DNA of 33,286 bases from Conexibacter sp. CPCC 205762 (GTDB lineage: Bacteria > Actinomycetota > Thermoleophilia > Solirubrobacterales > Solirubrobacteraceae). Below, in pieces: positions 7,617-15,980 of the stretch; the first letter of the stretch is position 1, and each line of letters starts with the position of its first letter. A model generated the notes under the pieces. The model saw only the letters and a list, made by a program, of their open reading frames with translations, searched no databases and was not told the origin of the DNA. The DNA lies in assembly GCF_030646155.1 (NCBI RefSeq), contig NZ_JAUTDN010000049.1, forward strand, positions 1-33,286, in the 5' to 3' direction. The position numbers and the translations under genes are program-made.

Positions 7617-8657
7617 ATGGGAATTGCGCGTCGCGGCATCAGCACCAAGCCGCTGGCCGTCCTTGGCGTCGCCGCGAGCTGTCTCGCGTTCGCCGCCTGC
7701 GGCTCGGACTCCGATTCGGACTCGAGCTCGACGAGCACCGCCGCGAGCGGTGCGACCGGAACCACCGCTGCCGGCAGCGCCGCCGGCAAGAAGGTCGCGT
7801 ACGTCCCCGCCGCGGCGGGCGACATCTTCTACATCACGGTCCAGTGCGGGATCGAGACCGAGGCGCAGAGACTGGGCCTCGAGGTGACGACGCAGGCACC
7901 CGAGAGATTCGAGGCGCCGGCGCAGACGCAGACGCTCAACTCGGTCAGTGCGACCAGCCCCGACGCGCTGATCGTGGCGCCCGCCGACGACACCGCGATG
8001 TTCGCGCCGATCAAGCAGATCGCCGACGGCGGCGCGAAGATCGTCACCGTCGACCAGCGGCTCAAGCAGGCCGACATCGTCAGCTCCGAGATCTTCGGCA
8101 ACAACGAGGCCGGCGGCGCTGCCGCGGCCGAGTTCCTCGCCGACAGACTCGGCAGAGGCGCGAAGGTGCTGCTCGTCAACAACAAGCCGGGCGTCTCCTC
8201 GACCGACGCGCGCGGCAAGGGCTTCATGGAACGCGCCGAGGAGCTGGGCCTCGACGTCGTCAGCCAGGAGTACGGCGAGAACGACCCCGTCAGAGTCGCC
8301 TCGATCGTGACCGCCACGCTCGCCAAGAACAGCGACCTCAGAGGCATCTTCAGCACCCAGGGCTACGGCGCGATCGGCGCGATCAACGGCCTCAAGGCGC
8401 AGAACGCCGTCGGCAGAGTGCTGCTCGTCGGCTACGACTCGTGGGACAAGGAGATCGAGGCGCTGAAGGACGGCCAGATGCAGGCGATAGTGGCGACTCC
8501 GCCGCGCGAGGTCGGCGTCGCGGCGATCCAGAACGTCGCCGCCGCGCTGGAGGGCGGCGAGCCGCAGAAGGAGGTCTCGATCGACCCGATCACGATCACC
8601 GAGGAGAACGTCGACTCCGCCGAGGTGAGAGCGGCGACGCTCGTCGAGAAGTGCTGA
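7617..8657 (+). CDS. Lipoprotein substrate-binding protein 2 (Peripla_BP_4, RbsB-like)
   Basis: This is a paralogue of the first binding protein, with the same order of motifs: GDIFYITVQCG, PDALIVAPADD, FAPIKQIADGG and GVSSTDARGKGF. The lipobox is LAFAAC, with Cys28 predicted as the lipidated residue, followed by a Ser/Asp/Thr-rich linker. Of the two adjacent ATG codons (7614 and 7617), the second is preferred because GGAGGT at 7607-7612 would leave only one base before the first. Mature-domain Cys77 and C-terminal Cys346 match the pair in the first protein. No permease follows, so it probably shares the upstream permease and ATPase with a different or related ligand. AGA codons are frequent. 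Confidence 0.92.
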   Translation: MGIARRGISTKPLAVLGVAASCLAFAACGSDSDSDSSSTSTAASGATGTTAAGSAAGKKVAYVPAAAGDIFYITVQCGIETEAQRLGLEVTTQAPERFEAPAQTQTLNSVSATSPDALIVAPADDTAMFAPIKQIADGGAKIVTVDQRLKQADIVSSEIFGNNEAGGAAAAEFLADRLGRGAKVLLVNNKPGVSSTDARGKGFMERAEELGLDVVSQEYGENDPVRVASIVTATLAKNSDLRGIFSTQGYGAIGAINGLKAQNAVGRVLLVGYDSWDKEIEALKDGQMQAIVATPPREVGVAAIQNVAAALEGGEPQKEVSIDPITITEENVDSAEVRAATLVEKC

Positions 8658-10735
8658 TGGGGACGCTGCTCGGGATCGACGTCGGCGGCACCTTCACCGA
8701 CGTCGTCCTCTACGACGACGCGACGGGTCGCACGCTCGTCGACAAGGTCAGCTCGACGCCGTCGCGCCCCGGCGACGGCGTCCTGGCAGGGATCCGCAAG
8801 CTGCGCGACGTCCACGGGGTGGACGTCGCGGGGCTGGCGATGTTCACGCACGGGTCGACCGTCGCCACCAACGCGCTGCTGGAGCACAAGCTGCCGCGCA
8901 CCGCGCTGGTGGTGACGGAGGGCTTCCGCGACGTGCTCGAGATCGGCGACCAGCGCCGCGCCGACCCGTTCGACCTGACCGTCGGCAAGCCGGCGCCGCT
9001 GATCGCGCGCGACCTCGTCGTCGAGGCGGGCGAGCGCGTCGACCGCGCGGGCGGGATCGTGCGCCCGCTCTCCGAGCAGGAGATCGAGCGGGTGGTGGAA
9101 GCCGTCGCGGCGCTCGACGTCGCAGCGGTCGCCGTCTGCCTGCTGTTCAGCTTCATGGAGCCGGAGCACGAGCGCCGGCTCGGCGCCGCGCTGCGCGAGC
9201 GGCTGCCGCACGTCGCGGTCACGCTCAGCAGCGATGTCTGCCCGGAGATCAAGGAGTACGCACGCGCCTCCACGACGGCGATCGCGGCGGCGCTGCAGCC
9301 GCTCGTCGCCGGCTACCTGGCCGAGATGCGCGCCGGCCTCGCCGACGAGCGGGTGACCGCGCCGCTGAACGTGATGCAGTCCTCCGGCGGGGTGATGACG
9401 GCCGACGAGGCCGCCGCCAACGCCCACCGGATGATCCTCTCGGGACCGGCCGGCGGCGTGATCGCGGCGGCACGGCTGGCGCGCACGCCGGCCTATCGCA
9501 ACCAGATCACGTTCGACATGGGCGGCACCTCGACCGACATCTGCCTGATCGCCGACGGCAGACCGCGGCTGGAGCGGGAGTCGAGCTTCGAGGGCCGGCC
9601 GGTGAAGGTGCCGCAGGTCGGCATCCACACGATCGGCGCCGGCGGCGGCTCGCTCGCCTCCGTCGACGCCGGCGGCGGCGTGCACGTCGGCCCGGAGTCG
9701 TCGGGCGCGCAGCCGGGGCCGGCTTGTTACGGCCGCGGCGGGACCCGTCCGACGACGACCGACGCCCAGCTCGTGCTCGGCCGGCTCGCGCCCGACCGCT
9801 TCCTCGGCGGCGAGATGACGCTCGACGTCGAGGCGGCGCGCGCGGCGATCGAGCAGCACGTCGCGACGCCGCTCGGCGTCGACGTCGTCGCGGCGGCCGC
9901 GGGGATCCTCGACGTCGCCGACGCGGTGATGGCGCGCGGCGTCCGCGTCGTGTCGGTCAACCGCGGCTACGACCCGCGCGACTTCGTGCTCGTCGCCTAC
10001 GGCGGCGCCGGCGGGATGCACGCGGCCGGCGTCGCGCGGCTGACCGACGTCTCCGCCGTCGTCGTGCCGCGCGCGACCGGCGCCTTCTCCGCCTACGGGC
10101 TCGTCAGCGCCGATCTGCGGCAGGATCTCTCGCAGGCGGTCGAGCAGGCGCTCGACGCGGTCGACGAGCGCGTGCTGGAGGCGGCTTTCAAAGCGCTGGA
10201 GGAGCGTGCCGCCGCGCGTCTGCGCGCGGGCGACGGGCCGCTCTCGGAGATCGCTTTCGAGCGCAGCGCGCGCGTCCGCTACGCGTGGCAGGACAACGCG
10301 GTCGAGGTGCCGCTGCCGGCCGGCCGCGCGATCGACGCCGAGCTGCTGAAGCTGCTCGCCGCCGGCTTCCACGCCGCGCATGACCGCGAGTTCGGCCACA
10401 GCAACCCGGCCGACCGCACCGAGCTGGTCGCGCTCGCCGTCGCCGCCGTCGGCCGCCTGCCGCGCGCGAGCGCGGCGCCGGCCGGGGCGGAGGTCGTCGC
10501 GGAAGGGGCGGGCAGCGCGCCGGAGCCGGCGAGCACGCGCAGAGCGTGGTTCCACGAGAGCGGCTGGACCGACCTCGCCGTCTACGAGCGCGGCGCGCTG
10601 CGCCCCGGCCAGCAGGCCGCCGGCCCGGCCGTCGTCGAGGAGCGCGAGGCGACGACGATCGTCCCGCCCGGCGCCGCCTTCGCGGTCGATGCCGATGCCA
10701 ACCTGCTGCTGTCCTACGGAGAGGAGCCGCGATGA
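8657..10735 (+). CDS. hyuA: Hydantoinase/oxoprolinase subunit A (ATP-dependent, HyuA-type)
   Basis: A 692-residue protein of the HyuA/5-oxoprolinase family. With HyuB it uses ATP to open hydantoins, 5-oxoproline or related lactams. The N-terminal actin-like ATPase begins GIDVGGTFTDVVLYD (6-20), followed by THGSTVATNALLE (64-76). The second phosphate-binding motif DMGGTSTDICLI starts at residue 287, just after SGPAGGVIAAARLA. Length is normal for the family. The start overlaps the binding-protein stop as TGATG, and the stop overlaps the HyuB start as ATGA. Acetone carboxylases share the fold but carry different partner subunits, so a lactam/hydantoin role is favoured. The exact substrate is open. 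Confidence 0.93.
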   Translation: MGTLLGIDVGGTFTDVVLYDDATGRTLVDKVSSTPSRPGDGVLAGIRKLRDVHGVDVAGLAMFTHGSTVATNALLEHKLPRTALVVTEGFRDVLEIGDQRRADPFDLTVGKPAPLIARDLVVEAGERVDRAGGIVRPLSEQEIERVVEAVAALDVAAVAVCLLFSFMEPEHERRLGAALRERLPHVAVTLSSDVCPEIKEYARASTTAIAAALQPLVAGYLAEMRAGLADERVTAPLNVMQSSGGVMTADEAAANAHRMILSGPAGGVIAAARLARTPAYRNQITFDMGGTSTDICLIADGRPRLERESSFEGRPVKVPQVGIHTIGAGGGSLASVDAGGGVHVGPESSGAQPGPACYGRGGTRPTTTDAQLVLGRLAPDRFLGGEMTLDVEAARAAIEQHVATPLGVDVVAAAAGILDVADAVMARGVRVVSVNRGYDPRDFVLVAYGGAGGMHAAGVARLTDVSAVVVPRATGAFSAYGLVSADLRQDLSQAVEQALDAVDERVLEAAFKALEERAAARLRAGDGPLSEIAFERSARVRYAWQDNAVEVPLPAGRAIDAELLKLLAAGFHAAHDREFGHSNPADRTELVALAVAAVGRLPRASAAPAGAEVVAEGAGSAPEPASTRRAWFHESGWTDLAVYERGALRPGQQAAGPAVVEEREATTIVPPGAAFAVDADANLLLSYGEEPR

Positions 10736-12411
10736 CCGCGACCGCTGCCGACGCCTTCACGACCGAGGTCGTCCGTCACGCGCTCGACACGGTCGCGGAG
10801 GAGATGCGCACGTCGCTGCACCGCACCGCGATGACGGTCGCGGTGAAGGACATGCTCGACTACTCGTGCGCGCTGTTCGACGCGCGCGGGCGCCTGCTGG
10901 CGACCGCACTCGACCTGCCGACGCTGCTGGCGTCGATGGGGCCGGCGCTGCGGGCGGCGATCGACAAGTGGGGCGACGAGTTCGCCGCGGGCGACGTGCT
11001 GATGTCCAACCACCCGTATCAGGGCGGCGTCCACACCTCCGACATCAACGTCTTCGTGCCGGTCTTCCACGGCGACGCGTTGATCGCCTTCGCGGGCACC
11101 GTCGCGCACCACTCCGACTGGGGCGGGCGGCTGCCGGGCACCTGCTCGCACTCGAACCTGTCGGTCTTCGAAGAGGGCGTCATGTATCCCTCCGTGAAGC
11201 TGGAGGAGGGCGGTCGGCCGAACAGGTCGCTCTACGACACGATCGCCGCCAACGTCCGCAACCCGGCGCTCAACCTCGGCGACCTGCGCGCGCAGATCGC
11301 CGCCGCCCGCACGGGCGAGCGCGGCCTGCTGCGGATCGTCGAGAAGTACGGCTCAGGCGCGCTGACGGAGGTCGTCGAAGGGCTGATCGCGCATGCCGCT
11401 CGTCGCACGCGGCAGGAGATCGCGGCGATGCCCGACGGCGTCTACGAGGCGGAGGGCTTCCTCGACGACGACGGCGTCACGCGCGGCGAGCCGGTGCGGA
11501 TCCACGTCCGCGCGACGATCGCCGGCGAGCGGATCGCGATCGACCTGTCGGGCAGCGCCGCGCAGCGGTCGAGCGGGATGAACTGCCCGTTGTCGACGAC
11601 GCTCTCCGACGTCCACTACGCGGTCCGCTGCCTGATGCCGGCCGACGTCCCGTTCAACGAGGGCTGCCTCGAGCCGGTCACGCTGACGGTGCCGCACGGG
11701 AACCTCTTCAATCCGAGGTTCCCGGCCGCGACGAGCGACCGCCATCACACCTCGCAGCGGCTCAACGACGTGCTCACGCGCGCGCTCGTGCAGGCGCTGC
11801 CGGAGCGCGGCTCGGCCGGCTGGTACGTCGGCTGGCCGGCGCTGATCTGCGAGACGCAGTCGCCGAAGACCGGCGACCGCGCGGTGCTGCTGGCGCAGGT
11901 CGCCGGCGGGGCCGGCGCCAACGCCGTCCGCGATGGCGCCGACGCGCTCGACGTGCACGGCGCCAACTGCGCGATCGTGCCGGCCGAGACGGTCGAGATG
12001 AACTACGCGCTGCGGGTCGAGCGCTACCAGCTGCGGCAGGACTCCGGCGGCGCCGGGCTGCGCCGCGGCGGGCTCGGGATCCGCGCCGACTACCGCATCC
12101 TCGGCGACGAGGAGGTCTTCTTCATCGTCGAGGCGGAGCAGGGCGATCCGCGCTTCGCGCCGCCGGGGCTCGACGGCGGCGCGCCCGGCGCGGTCGGCGG
12201 GCTGGTGCGGATCCGTGACGGCGTCGAAGAGGTGATGGAGGGCAAGACCGAGTTCAGCGGCCGGCCCGGCGACGTCGTCTCGATGCGCGCCGGCGGCGGA
12301 GGCGGCATCGGCGACCCGCGCGCGCGACCGCATGAGGCCGTCGCCGACGACGTGCGGCGCGGGCTCGTCTCGCCCTCCGCTGCCGCCGACGACTACGGGC
12401 TCTCGGCATGA
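10732..12411 (+). CDS. hyuB: Hydantoinase/oxoprolinase subunit B (HyuB-type)
   Basis: A 559-residue partner of the preceding HyuA. The family core is recognisable from RHALDTVAEEMRTSL near the N-terminus, NHPYQGGVHTSDI (93-105) and AHHSDWGG (125-132). The C-terminal half is glycine-rich, including LRQDSGGAGLRRGGLGI and the end motif SMRAGGGGGIGDP. In characterised systems A and B form one complex that couples ATP hydrolysis to ring opening. The gene is coupled by ATGA overlaps on both sides, placing ring opening directly before the FAD oxidoreductase step. Confidence 0.93.
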   Translation: MTATAADAFTTEVVRHALDTVAEEMRTSLHRTAMTVAVKDMLDYSCALFDARGRLLATALDLPTLLASMGPALRAAIDKWGDEFAAGDVLMSNHPYQGGVHTSDINVFVPVFHGDALIAFAGTVAHHSDWGGRLPGTCSHSNLSVFEEGVMYPSVKLEEGGRPNRSLYDTIAANVRNPALNLGDLRAQIAAARTGERGLLRIVEKYGSGALTEVVEGLIAHAARRTRQEIAAMPDGVYEAEGFLDDDGVTRGEPVRIHVRATIAGERIAIDLSGSAAQRSSGMNCPLSTTLSDVHYAVRCLMPADVPFNEGCLEPVTLTVPHGNLFNPRFPAATSDRHHTSQRLNDVLTRALVQALPERGSAGWYVGWPALICETQSPKTGDRAVLLAQVAGGAGANAVRDGADALDVHGANCAIVPAETVEMNYALRVERYQLRQDSGGAGLRRGGLGIRADYRILGDEEVFFIVEAEQGDPRFAPPGLDGGAPGAVGGLVRIRDGVEEVMEGKTEFSGRPGDVVSMRAGGGGGIGDPRARPHEAVADDVRRGLVSPSAAADDYGLSA

Positions 12412-13850
12412 GCGACGGGGCGATCGCCGCCGAGCGGGTGCTGTGGCGGGCGCAGGCGCCGGTCTCGGCGCCTGCCCCGCCGCTGCGCGGCGACGCGGAT
12501 GCCGACGTCGCGATCGTCGGCGGCGGCTACGTCGGCCTGTGGACGGCGATCCGGATCAAGCAGCGCGATCCGGCCGCCGACGTCGTCGTGATCGAGCGCG
12601 AGCAGTGCGGCGCCGGCGCCTCCGGCCGCAACGGCGGCCAGGCGCACGGCTGGTGGCGCCAGCTGTCGATCCTGACCGAGCTGTGCGGCGCCGAGGAGGC
12701 GCTGCGGCTGGTGCGCGCCGCCGACGCGGCCCTGGAGGAGATCGGCGCGCTCGACGCGAGCGGCGAGCTGTCGTGCGACTTCGCTCGCAGCGGTCTCCAC
12801 TGGACCGCGACGACACCGGCCCAGGTCGGCGCCTGGGAGGAGACGGTCGCGCACGTCGAGCGCAACGGCGGTGAGCAGGTCTTCCAGCGGCTGACGCAGG
12901 AGGAGCTGTGGGCGCGCACCGGCTCGCGCGCCCACCTCGCCGGCGTGCTCGAGCGCCCGGCCGCGGCGGTCCATCCCGGCAAGCTCGCGCGCGGCCTGCG
13001 CGAGCGCGCGCTGGCGCTCGGCGTGCGGCTGCACGAGGGCACCGCGATGGTCGCGCTCGAACGCGGCGGCTCCGGCACCTCCGCGGCCGACGCTCCCGCG
13101 GGTGCCGGCGCGATCGTCGTGACGCCGCACGGCCGCCTCCGCGCCCGCAGGGTCGTGCTCGCGACGAACGCGTGGGCGATCGCTGACGCGCGCCTGCGGC
13201 AGCGGCTCTACGTCGTCTCCTCCCAGGTCGTCGCGACGGCGCCGGTCCCCGAGCGGCTGGCCGCGCTCGGCCTCGGCCCCGACCTCCGCATCCACGACTC
13301 GCAGGACCGCGTCCTCTACTACGGCACCACGCGCGACCTGCGCTTCGTGCTCGGTCGCGGCGGCGGCAGCGTCGCGCTCGGGTCCCGCCTCGGCGCGGGC
13401 TTCGCCGACTCGGAGCGGTGGGCGGCGGATGCGGCGAGCGAGCTGCGGCGGCTCTACCCGACGCTCGCCGACGTCCCGCTGGAGCGCCACTGGGCCGGCC
13501 CGGTCGACCGCACGACCTCGGGCCTGCCGCTGCTCGGCCGCCTCGACGCACGCGGCGACGTGCTCGTCGGACTCGGCTGGAGCGGCACCGGGATCGTGCA
13601 GGCGGCCGTCGGCGGAGACGTGCTGGCGAGCCTCGCGCTCGGACTCGACGACGAGTGGAGCCGCAGCGCCCTCGTCGACGCGCCGGTCGCGCGGCGGCTG
13701 CCGCCGGAGCCGCTGCGCTGGCTCGGCGCGCAGCTCGTGCGCGGCGCGGTCGTGCGCGTCGGCCGCGCGCAGCTCGCCGCGCGCGAGCCGCATCGCGTCG
13801 TTCGCGCGCTCGCCGGCCTCGTCCCGCGCGGGCCCGACCGGCGACGCTAG
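12408..13850 (+). CDS. FAD-dependent oxidoreductase (DAO family, PuuB/sarcosine-oxidase-like)
   Basis: A 480-residue flavoprotein with an N-terminal Rossmann motif VGGGYVG (37-43), a Glu ending the second strand (VVVIERE) and ASGRNGGQAHGWW (71-83), typical of the DAO family that includes gamma-glutamylputrescine oxidase and sarcosine/glycine oxidases. The C-terminal flavin loop WSGTGIVQAAVGG is also present. The family oxidises amine or amino-acid C-N bonds. Coming last after ring opening and amide hydrolysis, it may oxidise the released N-substituted amino acid. A roughly 75-residue C-terminal extension follows the FAD domain. Its stop shares a CTAG with the stop of the opposing gene. Confidence 0.9.
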   Translation: MSDGAIAAERVLWRAQAPVSAPAPPLRGDADADVAIVGGGYVGLWTAIRIKQRDPAADVVVIEREQCGAGASGRNGGQAHGWWRQLSILTELCGAEEALRLVRAADAALEEIGALDASGELSCDFARSGLHWTATTPAQVGAWEETVAHVERNGGEQVFQRLTQEELWARTGSRAHLAGVLERPAAAVHPGKLARGLRERALALGVRLHEGTAMVALERGGSGTSAADAPAGAGAIVVTPHGRLRARRVVLATNAWAIADARLRQRLYVVSSQVVATAPVPERLAALGLGPDLRIHDSQDRVLYYGTTRDLRFVLGRGGGSVALGSRLGAGFADSERWAADAASELRRLYPTLADVPLERHWAGPVDRTTSGLPLLGRLDARGDVLVGLGWSGTGIVQAAVGGDVLASLALGLDDEWSRSALVDAPVARRLPPEPLRWLGAQLVRGAVVRVGRAQLAAREPHRVVRALAGLVPRGPDRRR

Positions 13851-14455
13851 GCCCGTCTGCCCCAGCGCTGCAGCAGCATCCCGGAGGACAGCACGTCGCA
13901 GTCGATCAGCGACAGCGTGCGCGCGTGCGGCGCGTCCTCCGGGAAGAGGCGGCGGCCGGAGCCGAGCACGACCGGGAAGACCATCAGCCGCAGCTCGTCG
14001 ACGAGGTCGCGGCGCAGCAGCTCGCGCGCGAGCGTGCGGCTGCCGGCGACGAGGATCGAGCCGTCGTGTCTGGCCTTGATCTCGGCGACCGCGGCGGCGA
14101 CGTCGCCGCCGACGACCGTCGTGTTGTTCCACTCCGGATCTCTCAGCGTCGAGGAGACGACGTACTTCGGCATCTCGTTCATCTTCTTCGCGAAGCCGCC
14201 CTCGTCGTCGGGGCCCTCGCGCTCGGGCCAGGCGGAGGCGAAGCTCTCGTAGGTCGTGCGGCCGATCAGCTGCGCCTCGGCCGCCTCCAGCTCGTCGCTC
14301 TTGAAGGCGCCCGCTCTCGGGTCCTCGAACCACGGTCTGCCGTTCTCGTCCGTGAAGGCGAAGGTCCAGCCGGCGTGGGCGTAGCCCGGCTCGCCGCCCG
14401 GCGACTCGATCACGCCGTCGATGCTGATGAACTCGGTGACGGTGATGGTTCCCAT
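13847..14455 (-). CDS. RibD C-terminal/dihydrofolate-reductase-fold protein
   Basis: A 202-residue cytoplasmic protein of the RibD_C/DHFR-like family (PF01872). Its start MGTITVTEFISIDGVIESPGG is typical, as are LIGRTTYESFASAWP, the nucleotide-loop GSILVAGSRTLARELL and VFPVVLGSGRRLFPE. Such stand-alone proteins probably bind NADPH and reduce an unknown substrate. They are rarely true folate enzymes. The ATG has a GAGGAG ribosome site about 9 bases upstream on the - strand. It lies 77 bases downstream of the DHA2 exporter gene, perhaps in the same transcript. Most arginines in the middle of the protein use AGA. Confidence 0.88.
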   Translation of the reverse strand: MGTITVTEFISIDGVIESPGGEPGYAHAGWTFAFTDENGRPWFEDPRAGAFKSDELEAAEAQLIGRTTYESFASAWPEREGPDDEGGFAKKMNEMPKYVVSSTLRDPEWNNTTVVGGDVAAAVAEIKARHDGSILVAGSRTLARELLRRDLVDELRLMVFPVVLGSGRRLFPEDAPHARTLSLIDCDVLSSGMLLQRWGRRA

Positions 14456-14532
14456 GGTGTCGCTCCTCGCTCGCGTTCCGCGTCGGTGTCGATGCCAAGA
14501 CGGCGGCGGCCCGCCGAACTCATCGCGGCCGC

Positions 14533-15942
14533 TCAGCTCCGTGCGCGCGTGAGCGCGTCGGCCAGCGCCAGCGCCAGCGCTGCCGCGACGAACGCCGCGA
14601 TGCTGACGAGGCCGTGGCGGAAGGCGGCGGCGAAGTCGCCGTCGTCGCCGAGCGCGCCGTAGAAGATGCTGCCGGTGACGGCGATCCCGGCCGCCGAGCC
14701 GATCCGCTGGCCGGTCTGCAGGAAGCCGCCGGCGCTGCCCGCGCGCCGCACCGGCACCTCGTTCAGCGTCAGCGTCTGGTTGGGCGAGATCACCAGCCCG
14801 CCGCCGAGGCCGGCGAGCAGCAGCGGCAGCGCCGTCCACAGCCCGACCTCGTGGCCGGGATGGGCCTCGACCGCGAGCCACACCCCGGCGATCCCGGCGA
14901 TCACGAGCGCCAGCCCGAACGCGACCAGCGAGCGGCCGCGTCTCAAGACGTGCCGGCTGCCGAGCGCGGCGGTCAGCGCGCCGCCGACGGCGAACGGCGT
15001 CGCCGCCAGGCCGGCCTTCCAGGCCGGGTAGCCGAGGCCGATCTGGAGGTACTGGGTGAGGATGAAGAAGGTCGCGGTGAAGCCGGCGAAGTAGAGCACG
15101 CCGACGCCGGTCCCGAGCACGTAGGAGCGGATCTGGAAGAGGTCGAGGCTGACGACCGGCTCGCGCGTGCGGCCGTAGCGGCGCTCGTGCCAGACCCACA
15201 CGAGCAGCAGCACGGCAGCGACGCCGAACAGCGCCGGCCGCAGCGGGGAATGCCACGAGCGCTGCTCGACGAACGGCACCAGCAGGCAGACGACGGCGGC
15301 GCCGAGCAGCACGACGCCGACCGGGTCCAGCGACGCGCGCCCGCACTCCTCGCGCGGCGGCGGCGCCGGCAGGTAGCGGCGCGCGAGCACAAGCGCGAGC
15401 AGGCCGACCGGGACGTTGACGAAGAAGACCGCGCGCCAGCCCTCGCCGCTGCCGAACAGCGCGATCAGCGCGCCGCCGAGCAGCGGGCCGACCGCGGTCG
15501 AGATGCCGACGACGGTGCCGAACCAGCCGAACGCCTTGCCGCGCTCCTCGCCGCGGAAGAGGTCCTGGATCGTGCCGCTGACCTGCGGCGTGATGAGGCC
15601 GCCGGCGAAGCCCTGCAGCAGCCGCGCGATCACGAGCGCGATCGCCGACGGCGCCAGCCCGCAGGCGACGCTCGCGAGCACGAACAGCGCGACGCCGGTC
15701 ATGAAGACCGGCCGCCGGCCGCGCGCGTCGCCGAGGCGGCCGGCCGGCACCAGCAGCAGCCCGAGCGTCAGCGCGTAGCCGGAGACGATCCACTGCAGCT
15801 CGTTGTCGTTGGCGCCGAGGCCCGACTGGACGCTCGGCAGCGCGACGTTGACGATCGAGACGTCGAGCAGCGTCATGAAGCCCGCGACGAGACAGACGGC
15901 GAGCGCCTTCCAGCGGTCGGGATGGGGCGCTTGCTCGGACAC
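14533..15942 (-). CDS. MFS drug exporter, DHA2 (EmrB/QacA) family
   Basis: A 469-residue membrane transporter, probably a proton-coupled exporter of toxic compounds, with about 14 hydrophobic segments. The DHA2 hallmark LDVSIVNVALPSVQ lies in the first helix. The loop 2-3 motif is AGRLGDARGRRPVF, and the antiporter-type motif region GPLLGGALIALFG is in the fifth helix. The chosen GTG begins MSEQAPHPDRWKAL, a short cytoplasmic N-terminus. A ribosome site is weak (GAGAG), and only a poor promoter can be proposed (TTGACG near 15972-15977 on the - strand). The S53 protease gene ends 38 bases upstream, so co-transcription is possible. Confidence 0.92.
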   Translation of the reverse strand: MSEQAPHPDRWKALAVCLVAGFMTLLDVSIVNVALPSVQSGLGANDNELQWIVSGYALTLGLLLVPAGRLGDARGRRPVFMTGVALFVLASVACGLAPSAIALVIARLLQGFAGGLITPQVSGTIQDLFRGEERGKAFGWFGTVVGISTAVGPLLGGALIALFGSGEGWRAVFFVNVPVGLLALVLARRYLPAPPPREECGRASLDPVGVVLLGAAVVCLLVPFVEQRSWHSPLRPALFGVAAVLLLVWVWHERRYGRTREPVVSLDLFQIRSYVLGTGVGVLYFAGFTATFFILTQYLQIGLGYPAWKAGLAATPFAVGGALTAALGSRHVLRRGRSLVAFGLALVIAGIAGVWLAVEAHPGHEVGLWTALPLLLAGLGGGLVISPNQTLTLNEVPVRRAGSAGGFLQTGQRIGSAAGIAVTGSIFYGALGDDGDFAAAFRHGLVSIAAFVAAALALALADALTRARS

Positions 15943-15980
15943 GCTCTCACTGTGCCCTACGCCCCGGTCCCGTCAACGGG

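Noticed and set aside
7577..7650. A GTG/ATG with a purine-rich leader that could start a short upstream peptide before the second binding protein
   Set aside because: The frame does not stop shortly after the start. It runs open into the HyuA frame only because GC-rich sequence has few stops. It reads through the binding-protein gene out of frame, with implausible Arg-rich composition.
14500..14516. GGCGG/CCGCC hairpin between the exporter and DHFR-like genes
   Set aside because: The stem is only five bases long and no T-run follows on either strand. Such GC hairpins are common by chance here.
15969..15980. CCCGT-CA-ACGGG as a terminator between the protease and DHA2 genes
   Set aside because: A two-base loop and a five-base stem without a T-run are not a credible intrinsic terminator.
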